64,000 nt of DNA, from the NCBI RefSeq assembly GCF_049562855.1, contig NZ_CP186925.1, positions 3,038,001 through 3,102,000 on the forward strand, given 5' to 3'. Source of the stretch: Ruminococcus_C callidus. GTDB taxonomy: Bacteria > Bacillota > Clostridia > Oscillospirales > Ruminococcaceae. A program made the translations under genes and the position numbers. The notes beneath the pieces were generated by a model. That model ran no database searches. It worked only from the letters and a program-made list of their open reading frames with translations, and was not told the DNA's origin. Shown one piece after another: positions 48,843 to 56,500 of the stretch; the first letter of the stretch is position 1; every line of letters starts with the position of its first letter.

Positions 48843-48913
48843 GGGGTTTCCGCAAATTCCCCGACCAATCATGCAATTTTCTCATTTTCTACAGCTTTTC
48901 GGGAGGTTCATAC

Positions 48914-50137
48914 ATGAAAATCAGTGGAATTATCTGTGAATACAATCCCCTGCACAACGGACACCTGTATCATCTGGAACAGGTTCGCCGGGGCGGTGCA
49001 GAGGGGATCGTTGCCGTCATGAGCGGCAACTTCGTCCAGCGTGGTGATGCTGCCCTGCTGGACAAGTTCACCCGTGCCCGTCTTGCCATTGAGGGCGGTG
49101 TCGATCTGGTGCTGGAACTGCCGGTGCCCTATGCTCTGGCTCCGGCGGAGAACTTCGCCATGGGCGGCGTTGCACTTCTGACGGCTCTGGGGAATGTGCA
49201 GGAGATCTCTTTCGGCAGCGAGTGCGGGGACATTCACCTGCTCTCACAGGCGGCACAGGCGTGTCAGGTCTGCAAGACAGACTACGCCGATGTCATGGAC
49301 GATTTTCTCCGTTCCGGCTATTCCTATCCGGAGGTGCTCTCCCAGATGGTCGGGCAGCTCTACGGGGAAGAAACAGCTGCCGTGCTCCGCAGCCCCAACA
49401 ACACCCTTGCCATTGCCTACCTCAACGCCATTGAAGAAATGGACAGTCCCCTGCAGCCCATGACCATTCCCCGCAAAGGAGCCGGACACAACAGCAGTCA
49501 GCCGGCACCGGACGGCACCGCCAGTGCCACCTATATCCGGCAGTTTTTTGCGGAGGGCGGCGACTGCCGGCGAATGATGCCCTCTTATGCATGGCATGCC
49601 CTGCGGGAAGCAAAACAGAACGGACACATCGCCTCTATGGAATATCTGGAACGGCTCATTCTGTACAAACTGCGTACCACCGATGCAGACGATCTCCACG
49701 ACATTGCCGAGATCGGACAGGGACTGGAGCACCGTCTGTACAAGGCAAAGCGTTCCGCTTCGCTGGAAGAACTGTTACAGGCGATCCGCACCAAACGCTA
49801 TCCCATGGCACGGCTGCGGCGGATCCTGCTGCACATTCTGCTGGACATCCGCACGGCAGACATCCAGAATTATCCGGCATACGGTCGGATTCTGGCATTC
49901 AACGACACCGGACGGGAGATCCTGCGGGACTCCAAGAACAAGCGGCTGCTGCCCTTTTCCCACTCGCTGGCGGAACTGGCTCACACCAGTCCGGAGGCAG
50001 GACGCTGTGCGGCACTGGAATCACAGGCAACCGACATCTACCAGCTGGCACGGCCGGTCATCGGACAGGGAGAATCCGATTTCCGGCGAAAGATCGTCAC
50101 CTCCGGCGGTTCTCACCACGCGGAGGAGGAGAAGTAA
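48914..50137 (+). CDS. tmcAL: tRNA(Met) cytidine acetate ligase
   Basis: 407 residues; GGGAGG precedes ATG 48914. The N-terminal nucleotidyltransferase motif GIICEYNPLHNGHLYHLEQVR (HxGH-like), MSGNFVQRGDAALLDKFTRAR, LELPVPYALAPAENFAMGGV, FGSECGD and IPRKGAGHNSSQP identify TmcAL. It activates acetate with ATP to acetylate the wobble cytidine of elongator tRNA-Met. Divergent from ackA, whose product acetate is the substrate of this enzyme. Confidence 0.95.
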   Translation: MKISGIICEYNPLHNGHLYHLEQVRRGGAEGIVAVMSGNFVQRGDAALLDKFTRARLAIEGGVDLVLELPVPYALAPAENFAMGGVALLTALGNVQEISFGSECGDIHLLSQAAQACQVCKTDYADVMDDFLRSGYSYPEVLSQMVGQLYGEETAAVLRSPNNTLAIAYLNAIEEMDSPLQPMTIPRKGAGHNSSQPAPDGTASATYIRQFFAEGGDCRRMMPSYAWHALREAKQNGHIASMEYLERLILYKLRTTDADDLHDIAEIGQGLEHRLYKAKRSASLEELLQAIRTKRYPMARLRRILLHILLDIRTADIQNYPAYGRILAFNDTGREILRDSKNKRLLPFSHSLAELAHTSPEAGRCAALESQATDIYQLARPVIGQGESDFRRKIVTSGGSHHAEEEK

Positions 50138-50217
50138 GGCATCATAAGTAAGGGCAGATGCTGCCCAAACGGTTTTACGTGTGTTCAAGAGGAACACAAG
50201 GGAAGAAGTATTATATC

Positions 50218-51123
50218 ATGGCAAAAGTATCCAAAAAACAGTTGGGACGGCGGAGGAGAACCGCATTGCTTCTGCTTCTGGCACTGATCGCGGCAGCAGT
50301 CTACCTGCTCTTTTTCCGGTCAGACAGCAGCAGAAACGTTCCCACAAAAGAAACCACCGCCGTACTGCAAAGCACGGCAATGACAGAAACGACTACTACC
50401 GAGGAGATCGGCGTGCTGTATCAGGGCACCATTCCGGTACAGACAGAACTCACCGTTCCCACCGAGCCGGCAGTGCTGACGGCTTCGCAGGTGGAACTGG
50501 ACGCACAGCCGGTCCTGCAAAATCCGGAACTGCCTACCGGCTGCGAAGTGACCACACTGACGGCAGCACTGAACTATCTGGGCTACCCCGTGGACAAGCT
50601 CACCATGGCAGACCAGTATCTCACCCGTGCTGAACCCTATCAGGCAACATTCGGGGAAGCTTTTATCGGCTCGCCCCACGATGCCAACGCGTGGGGCTGT
50701 TATGCACCGGTAATCGTGGAAACCGCACAGAAATACCTTGACGAACAGGACGGCGGCGAGGTGGCACAGAATCTCACAGGCTGTTCCCTGAAGACGCTGC
50801 TGTGGGAGGTAGCCAACGGCAATCCGGTCATCACGTGGGTGACGATCAACCTCACCAGCCGCGTGGAAGAACGCTACTACTGGACAACGCCCAAGGGAGA
50901 AGATGCGGTATTCCTCATCAACGAGCACTGCGTCCTGCTCTGCGGCTACGACCTGAACGCCAATACGGTTACCGTCTGCGACCCGCTGGAGGGCAAAATC
51001 CAGTACGACATGGACAAGTTCGAGAACCGCTACCAGCTGGTCTATCAGCAGGCAGTGGTGCTCCGGAAGCCGGAGAGCCTGACGGGGACAGAAACGGAAA
51101 CGACGGAAATGTTTGTGCAATAA
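50218..51123 (+). CDS. C39-like peptidase family protein, membrane-anchored
   Basis: 301 residues from ATG 50218. One N-terminal membrane segment (TALLLLLALIAAAVYLLFF), a Thr-rich spacer (about 45-100), then a papain-fold domain: NPELPTGCEVTTLTAALNYLGYPV holds the catalytic Cys, DANAWGCYAPVIVETAQKYL follows, and INEHCVLLCGYDLNANTVTVCDPLEG carries the His and Asp. This is the Peptidase_C39_2 pattern. Extracytoplasmic; the substrate is unknown. The TAA stop codon is one copy of the 3-bp duplication around the C element. Confidence 0.88.
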   Translation: MAKVSKKQLGRRRRTALLLLLALIAAAVYLLFFRSDSSRNVPTKETTAVLQSTAMTETTTTEEIGVLYQGTIPVQTELTVPTEPAVLTASQVELDAQPVLQNPELPTGCEVTTLTAALNYLGYPVDKLTMADQYLTRAEPYQATFGEAFIGSPHDANAWGCYAPVIVETAQKYLDEQDGGEVAQNLTGCSLKTLLWEVANGNPVITWVTINLTSRVEERYYWTTPKGEDAVFLINEHCVLLCGYDLNANTVTVCDPLEGKIQYDMDKFENRYQLVYQQAVVLRKPESLTGTETETTEMFVQ

Positions 51124-51284
51124 GAACCTGTCTTCACAAGCGTATACACGTGTCTTTTCGGCAAATTTTGTTGCATACTGCGTGAAAAATACTTGCCGGG
51201 CGACAGCCCGCCTGCGTATTTTTGCCTTGTCTGCAACAAAATTATGCTCGAAAATCCACATATATTTCTTGTGAAGACAGGTTC
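51124..51284 (+). repeat. C element, complete, 161 bp
   Basis: Perfect 17-bp terminal inverted repeats GAACCTGTCTTCACAAG / CTTGTGAAGACAGGTTC, flanked by TAA (51121-51123 and 51285-51287), a TNA duplication. The left TAA is the stop codon of the C39-like gene. Internal inverted segments (TTTTGTTGCA / TGCAACAAAA) strengthen the fold. Non-coding. Confidence 0.88.
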
Positions 51285-51317
51285 TAAAAACCAATCTCGC
51301 AACAGGAGGTATGCCCT

Positions 51318-52043
51318 ATGGCGTATATGCCCGCACTCTCTTATGAAGCCATTGCAGACGGCTTGACGGTCTGCACCAGTTCGCTGCACCGGTTCGGCAC
51401 AGATGCGGTGCTGCTGACGGAATTTTCCGGTTATCGGCAAAAAGACCGCGTCTGCGACTTCGGCACCGGCTGCGGCATTATCCCCATGCTGATGCAGCGG
51501 CAGGCTCCCCCGCAGGAGATCTACGGCGTGGACATTCAGCCGGAGGCGATCCGGCAGATGTGTCTGGGCATTGCCGAAAGCACAGCCGTACAGTCTGTCC
51601 TGCACCCTGTCTGTGCCGATCTGAAGAATCTGTGGGAAGATGCTCCGGCGGGACAGCTGGATCTGGTCACCTGCAATCCGCCGTACAAGGCATATCAGGC
51701 AGGCATTGAAAGCCAGCTGACGGCACAGAAAATTGCACGGCACGAGATTTTGTGCAACATCTATGACATCTGCCGTTCGGCAAAGCGGCTGCTGAAATTC
51801 GGCGGGCGGCTGTGCATCTGCAACCGTCCGGAACGGCTGGCAGACTGCATCGATGCCATGCGGCAAAACGGCATTGAACCAAAGCGGCTGCAATTTGTGG
51901 CAAAGGCTGCCGATGCCCAGCCGTGGCTGTTCCTGCTGGAGGGCAGAAGCGGCGGAAAGCCGTTTCTGAATGTGCTGCCTCTGCGAATCGTCGGGGACGG
52001 CAGCGGCGTGACAACACGGCTCGAAAAGACAATGCCGGTATGA
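51318..52043 (+). CDS. tRNA1(Val) A37 N6-methyltransferase-like (TrmN6 family)
   Basis: 241 residues; CAGGAGG upstream. RFGTDAVLLTEFSGYR, SAM-binding VCDFGTGCGIIPMLM, VDIQPEAI, and the N6-adenine catalytic motif CNPPYK are in the usual order; the rest matches YfiC/TrmN6 proteins in length. It would methylate adenine in tRNA. It lies between the C element and a shortened B element. Confidence 0.9.
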   Translation: MAYMPALSYEAIADGLTVCTSSLHRFGTDAVLLTEFSGYRQKDRVCDFGTGCGIIPMLMQRQAPPQEIYGVDIQPEAIRQMCLGIAESTAVQSVLHPVCADLKNLWEDAPAGQLDLVTCNPPYKAYQAGIESQLTAQKIARHEILCNIYDICRSAKRLLKFGGRLCICNRPERLADCIDAMRQNGIEPKRLQFVAKAADAQPWLFLLEGRSGGKPFLNVLPLRIVGDGSGVTTRLEKTMPV

Positions 52044-52065
52044 TCTGCACTGCGGTAACGGTTAA

Positions 52066-52160
52066 GGCAACACTGCATAAAGCCCGCCTGACGGCTTTGT
52101 ACGCAATCTGCCGAAAAATCTGACTACGCATCTTACGCACAAGCTTTATTCAGTGTTTCC
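52066..52160 (+). repeat. Subfamily B element with internal deletion, 95 bp
   Basis: Ends GGCAACACTGCATAAAGC and GCTTTATTCAGTGTTTCC enclose about half of the usual B sequence. Flanks TTAA / CTAG. Confidence 0.75.
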
Positions 52161-52215
52161 CTAGAAATCGTATCAGAACACATAGAAATTGTATTAGAAA
52201 CCCGCTGTTTATTTT

Positions 52216-52224
52216 TGCTATAAT
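52216..52224 (+). promoter_or_regulatory. Extended -10 promoter of the MATE gene
   Basis: TGCTATAAT; a clear -35 box is lacking. A mini element begins 3 bp downstream. Confidence 0.55.
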
Positions 52225-52227
52225 AAG

Positions 52228-52262
52228 GGAAACACTGCACGCAATCTGCGTGCAGTGTTTCC
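52228..52262. repeat. Miniature element, 35 bp, at the MATE transcription start
   Basis: GGAAACACTGCACGCA and TGCGTGCAGTGTTTCC: a perfect 16-bp inverted repeat around ATC, so the mRNA would begin within this hairpin. Confidence 0.8.
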
Positions 52263-52323
52263 TGAAATATGAAACTGGCTCTAAGGCAATTACTTTTTTG
52301 ACATCACAGGAGGAACTATCCCC

Positions 52324-53700
52324 ATGAGAAAACACAATCCGATCTACAAGCGGGCATTGATGCTGGCGGTGCCGATGATGATCCAGAACGGCATCACCAA
52401 CATGGTCAGTCTGGTGGACAACATCATGGTCGGCAGTCAGGGCACGGAAGCGATGACTGCCGTTTCCATTGCCGGTCAGCTGATCTTCGTATTCAACCTC
52501 GCCATTTTCGGTGCCCTTGCCGGTCCCGGCATCTACGGGGCACAATATTACGGACAGCGGAACATGCACGGTTTTCAGAGCACGTTCCGCATCAAGCTCT
52601 GGCTCAGTCTGACATGTCTTATCGGCGGACTGCTGGTCTTTCTGCTGAGGGACGAGTCTTTGATCGGGCTATACCTCCACGGAGAAAGTGCCACCGTGGA
52701 CTCCGCCCTCACCATGACCTATGCCAAGCAGTACCTGCACATCATGCTGCTGGGGCTGCCGTTCTTTGTGGTGACACAGGTCTATGCCACCAGCCTGCGG
52801 GAAACCGGCAGCAGCGTCAAGCCCATGGTGGGCGGCGTGGCTTCAGTAGTCGTGGACATCGTACTGAACTACCTGCTCATTTACGGCAACTGCGGCATGC
52901 CCAAGCTGGGCGTTCGCGGAGCGGCCATTGCCACCGTGCTGGCACGTGTCATCGAAATGAGCATCGTCATCATCTGGGCACACCTCTGCCGGAACAAGCA
53001 CGTGTTCCTGAAAGGCATCTACCGCACACTCCGCGTTCCCAAGGAACTGGCGGGAAAGGTACTCCGCAAGGGCATGCCCATTTTCTGCAACGAACTGCTC
53101 TGGTCTGCCGGTCTGGCTGCCCTGACACAGTGCTACTCTACCCGCGGGCTGGAAGTGGTTGCCGGACTGAACATCTCCAACGCCATCTGCAACCTGCTGA
53201 ACGTGGTATTCGTGGCACTGGGTTCTGCGGTGGGGATTCTCATCGGGCAGACGCTGGGGGCTTCGGAATACGAGAAAGCCAAGAAGGATTCGTTCAGCCT
53301 GATGTGGTTCACCGGTGCAGTCTGTCTGCTGCTGGCGGCGATCCTGATCTCCGTTTCCGGCGTGTTCCCCAAGGCATATGACACTACCGCAGAGGTACGG
53401 AACTACGGCCGCTGGTTTATCACCATTACCGCGGTGTTCTTCCCGATACAGGGCTTCCTGAACGCCCTGTACTTCACCCTGCGTTCCGGCGGAAAAACGA
53501 TGATTACCTTTTTGTTTGACAGCGTCTTTACATGGGTGATCCCGATTCCCGCTGCCCTGCTGATGTGTCACTTCACCTCGCTGCCGATCCTGGGCATTTA
53601 TGCCATTGTACAGGCGGCGGATATTCTCAAGGTGGTGATCGGGTATATCCTGATTCAAAAGGGTGTATGGATCAGCAATCTGGTAGAGGAGATGCAGTAA
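52324..53700 (+). CDS. MATE family efflux transporter
   Basis: 458 residues with about 12 membrane segments; AGGAGG precedes the ATG. MLAVPMMIQNGITNMVSLVDNIMVGSQG, IFGALAGPGIYGAQYYGQRN and NLLNVVFVALGSAVGILIGQTLGASEYEKAKK repeated in both halves fit the MATE fold. It exports organic cations or drugs in exchange for sodium or protons. The leader starts with a hairpin made of a mini repeat, which may influence mRNA stability. Confidence 0.94.
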   Translation: MRKHNPIYKRALMLAVPMMIQNGITNMVSLVDNIMVGSQGTEAMTAVSIAGQLIFVFNLAIFGALAGPGIYGAQYYGQRNMHGFQSTFRIKLWLSLTCLIGGLLVFLLRDESLIGLYLHGESATVDSALTMTYAKQYLHIMLLGLPFFVVTQVYATSLRETGSSVKPMVGGVASVVVDIVLNYLLIYGNCGMPKLGVRGAAIATVLARVIEMSIVIIWAHLCRNKHVFLKGIYRTLRVPKELAGKVLRKGMPIFCNELLWSAGLAALTQCYSTRGLEVVAGLNISNAICNLLNVVFVALGSAVGILIGQTLGASEYEKAKKDSFSLMWFTGAVCLLLAAILISVSGVFPKAYDTTAEVRNYGRWFITITAVFFPIQGFLNALYFTLRSGGKTMITFLFDSVFTWVIPIPAALLMCHFTSLPILGIYAIVQAADILKVVIGYILIQKGVWISNLVEEMQ

Positions 53701-53726
53701 CCGGCATTTTCAGGAAACAACACCCC

Positions 53727-53757
53727 AAGACCGTCTTTTCCAAAGGCGGTCTTTTTT
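53727..53757 (+). terminator. Terminator of the MATE gene
   Basis: AAGACCGTCTTT and AAAGGCGGTCTT followed by TTTTT, about 27 bp past the stop codon. Confidence 0.85.
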
Positions 53758-53840
53758 CTGTTCTTTCTGCATAGAATGGCAAAAATTGAGGAAGCAGCAC
53801 CGTGTTTCCCGCACCCCACACAGAAAGGACGAATTGCCAT

Positions 53841-55943
53841 ATGTGCACATCATCTGCCGGACTGCCGCCGGAATTATCTCAAACGGAACTCCCTGTCGTC
53901 GCCCTTGTAGGCATGCCCAATGTGGGAAAATCCACCGTGTTCAACGCCCTCACCGGCATGCACCAGCACACCGGAAACTGGGCGGGAAAAACCGTTGCCA
54001 GTGCCGTGGGGACAGTCACCTGGAACGGGGAATCGCTCCTGCTGGCAGATCTCCCCGGCACATACTCGCTCCGTGCCCGCAGTGCCGAGGAGATCGTGGC
54101 ACGGGATTTTCTCTGCTTTGCAGAGCCGGATGCCGCGGTAGTGGTCTGTGATGCCACCTGTCTGGAACGAGGGCTGCTGCTGGTCATGCAGGTGCTGGAA
54201 ACCTGCCCCCGCACCCTGCTCTGTGTCAACCTGCTGGACGAAGCCGAAAAGCGGCAGATCGCCATTGACCTGCCGCAACTGGAACAGCTGCTGGGCATTC
54301 CTGTGGTGGGCATGGCTGCCCGCAGCGGCACCGGACTGCCGGAATTCCAACAGCGGCTGTTCGGCCTCCTGCACCAGCCGGCACCGCAGCCGCTGCCCTG
54401 TCCCGTTCCGGAACAGCTGGAACAGCCATTGGAACAGATCCAGAACGAACTGCCGGAAAACCTCTGCGGACTGCAGCGGGAATGGACTGCCCGACGGCTG
54501 TTGGAACCGGAGCCGGAACTGCACGAAAAAATTGCCGCACACGGGAATATTTCCTTGGAAATCCCCGCACTGTCCGATGCACTGGAACAGACGTGGAAGC
54601 AGTACTCCCCCGAAGTCTGTGCCGATGCCATGATCGCCGCCATTGTCCGACACAGCGAAGCTCTCGCCGCCCAGACTGTACACCAGCCGGAACAGACCGA
54701 TGCCGCCGACCGCCGCCTTGACCGGATTCTGGCGGGAAAGTGGGGCATTCCGGTGATGCTGCTGTTGCTGGGGCTGGTGCTCTGGCTCACCATTGTGGGG
54801 GCAAATTATCCCTCGGCATGGCTCTCCGCCGGCTTTTCCCATTTGCAGGGCTGGCTCTCTCTGCTGCTGGAAACCATACATACGCCCCACTGGCTGCACG
54901 GTCTGCTGATCGACGGCATCTACAACGTGCTGACCTGTGTCATTGCAGTCATGCTGCCGCCTATGGCGATTTTCTTTCCCCTGTTCACCCTGCTGGAGGA
55001 TTTTGGCTATCTGCCCCGTGTGGCGTTTCATCTGGATAAACCATTTCAGCGTGCCTGTGCCTGCGGCAAACAGGGGCTGACCATGTGCATGGGCTTCGGC
55101 TGCAACGCCGCCGGCGTGACCGGCTGCCGCATTATCGACTCCCCGCGGGAACGGCTGATCGCCATTCTCACCAACAACTTTATCCCCTGCAACGGCAGAT
55201 TCCCCACCATGATCACCTGTATTTCCCTGTTTTTCGCCGCCGGCAGCGGGCTGTGCCGTTCTGTCAGTTCTGCCCTGTTGCTGTTGGGGCTGATCCTGCT
55301 GGGCGTTTTTGTCACATTCGCCGTGTCCCGTTTGCTTTCGCATACCATTCTGCGGGGTGTGCCGTCCTCCTTTACGCTGGAACTGCCGCCGTACCGCAAG
55401 CCCCAGTTCGGCAAGGTGCTGGTGCGTTCGCTGCTGGACCGGACGATTTTTGTACTGGGCAGAGCCTGTCTGGCGGCGGCACCGGCGGGAGCCGTGATCT
55501 GGTGCTTCACCAACTGCCATATCAGCGGCGGCTCCATTTTTGCACACTGTGCGGCACTTCTAGACACACCGGCACAATTCATCGGACTGGACGGCGTAAT
55601 TCTGCTGGGGTTCCTGCTGGGATTTCCCGCAAATGAAATTGTCCTGCCCATTATCTGCATGGGCTACACCGCCGGCAACGCCCTCGCCGAGATCACCGAC
55701 TTGAGCCGCATTCACGAGATCCTGACGACAAACGGCTGGACGGCTGCCACCGCCCTGTGCATGCTGCTGTTTTTGCTGTTTCATTTTCCCTGTTCCACAA
55801 CTCTCCTGACCATTCACAAGGAAACCGGCAGCTGGAAGTGGACACTGGCGGCGTGGGGGATCCCCACCGCTGTGGGAATCCTGCTGTGCGGCGTAGTGCA
55901 CTGGACGGCAGTACTTCTGGCTTATATTTGTAAAATTTTGTAA
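53841..55943 (+). CDS. feoB: Ferrous iron transporter FeoB
   Basis: 700 residues from ATG 53841 (AAAGGAC upstream). N-terminal G protein: GMPNVGKSTVFNALTG (G1), DLPGTYSL (G3), NLLDEAEK (G4), then a helical spacer, and a C-terminal membrane domain from about 305 with two gates (CACGKQGLTMCMGFGCNAAGVTG and LGFPANEIVLPIICMGYT). It imports Fe(II) driven or gated by GTP. No feoA or feoC adjoins, so it stands alone. Confidence 0.96.
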   Translation: MCTSSAGLPPELSQTELPVVALVGMPNVGKSTVFNALTGMHQHTGNWAGKTVASAVGTVTWNGESLLLADLPGTYSLRARSAEEIVARDFLCFAEPDAAVVVCDATCLERGLLLVMQVLETCPRTLLCVNLLDEAEKRQIAIDLPQLEQLLGIPVVGMAARSGTGLPEFQQRLFGLLHQPAPQPLPCPVPEQLEQPLEQIQNELPENLCGLQREWTARRLLEPEPELHEKIAAHGNISLEIPALSDALEQTWKQYSPEVCADAMIAAIVRHSEALAAQTVHQPEQTDAADRRLDRILAGKWGIPVMLLLLGLVLWLTIVGANYPSAWLSAGFSHLQGWLSLLLETIHTPHWLHGLLIDGIYNVLTCVIAVMLPPMAIFFPLFTLLEDFGYLPRVAFHLDKPFQRACACGKQGLTMCMGFGCNAAGVTGCRIIDSPRERLIAILTNNFIPCNGRFPTMITCISLFFAAGSGLCRSVSSALLLLGLILLGVFVTFAVSRLLSHTILRGVPSSFTLELPPYRKPQFGKVLVRSLLDRTIFVLGRACLAAAPAGAVIWCFTNCHISGGSIFAHCAALLDTPAQFIGLDGVILLGFLLGFPANEIVLPIICMGYTAGNALAEITDLSRIHEILTTNGWTAATALCMLLFLLFHFPCSTTLLTIHKETGSWKWTLAAWGIPTAVGILLCGVVHWTAVLLAYICKIL

Positions 55944-55987
55944 ATCAAATACAACTGCATATCTCCGCGGATTCCGGATACACTATA

Positions 55988-56159
55988 GGCAACGCGGCAT
56001 AAAGCTTGTACGGAAGATGCGTCGGCAGATTTTTCGGAAGATTGTCTAAAAATTTCGCAGGCAGACTTTTGTCTGGCAAGGAATTTTGAGGCAATATGCC
56101 GGAAAATATGCAAGCAGATTTCGTGCAAAGCCGTCAGGCGGGCTTTGTGCCGCATTGCC
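55988..56159 (-). repeat. Interspersed element, subfamily B, 172 bp
   Basis: Ends GGCAACGCGGCATAAAGC and GGGCTTTGTGCCGCATTGCC are more diverged but still match each other (compensating changes). Flanks TATA / TATT. It lies between feoB and the small Gln-rich gene. Confidence 0.82.
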
Positions 56160-56203
56160 TATTCAACGCGGCAAATTTCTGCCGCCGGCTGCCGGTTCTT
56201 CTG

Positions 56204-56241
56204 CCGCACACGGAGAACCATCAGAGCAGTCCTGTGTGCGG
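56204..56241 (+). promoter_or_regulatory. Hairpin before the small Gln-rich gene
   Basis: CCGCACAC (56204-56211) and GTGTGCGG (56234-56241) form a perfect 8-bp stem that ends about 8 bp before the GGAG ribosome binding site; it could modulate translation. Confidence 0.45.
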
Positions 56242-56257
56242 AGAAACGGAGAACACC

Positions 56258-56413
56258 ATGTCCAAGCAGAATCAGAGCCAGAACCGTCAGCAGCAGCAGA
56301 GCCAGAATCGCCAGAACCAGCAGGCACAGCAGAAGCAGAACCAGTCTGCCCAGAACTGCCGGAACCAGCAGGGCGGCGACGATGACGACTGTGGCTGCGG
56401 CTGCGGCAGATAA
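56258..56413 (+). CDS. Gln/Asn-rich microprotein with acidic, Cys-rich tail
   Basis: 51 residues: MSKQNQSQNRQQQQ..., an almost pure Gln/Asn/Arg/Ser tract, one Cys in the middle (AQNCRNQQ), and the tail GGDDDDCGCGCGR. CGGAG lies 6 bp before the ATG. A strong terminator follows 28 bp later, so it is a complete single-gene unit. The three alternating Cys with four Asp suggest metal binding or disulfide cross-linking. No signal peptide. I know no function for this type; similar Gln-rich short proteins occur in related gut Clostridia by recollection only. Confidence 0.6.
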   Translation: MSKQNQSQNRQQQQSQNRQNQQAQQKQNQSAQNCRNQQGGDDDDCGCGCGR

Positions 56414-56440
56414 CTTCTGAAATTTGATGTTATAAAACAG

Positions 56441-56484
56441 AAAACAGGACAGCTTTTCCCTGCGGAATCGCTGTCCTGTTTTTT
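56441..56484 (+). terminator. Terminator of the Gln-rich microprotein gene
   Basis: AAAACAGGACAGC and GCTGTCCTGTTTT, then further T; it may also serve the convergent protease gene that ends at 56501. Confidence 0.85.
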
Positions 56485-56500
56485 GTGGCATGCTACTGCC

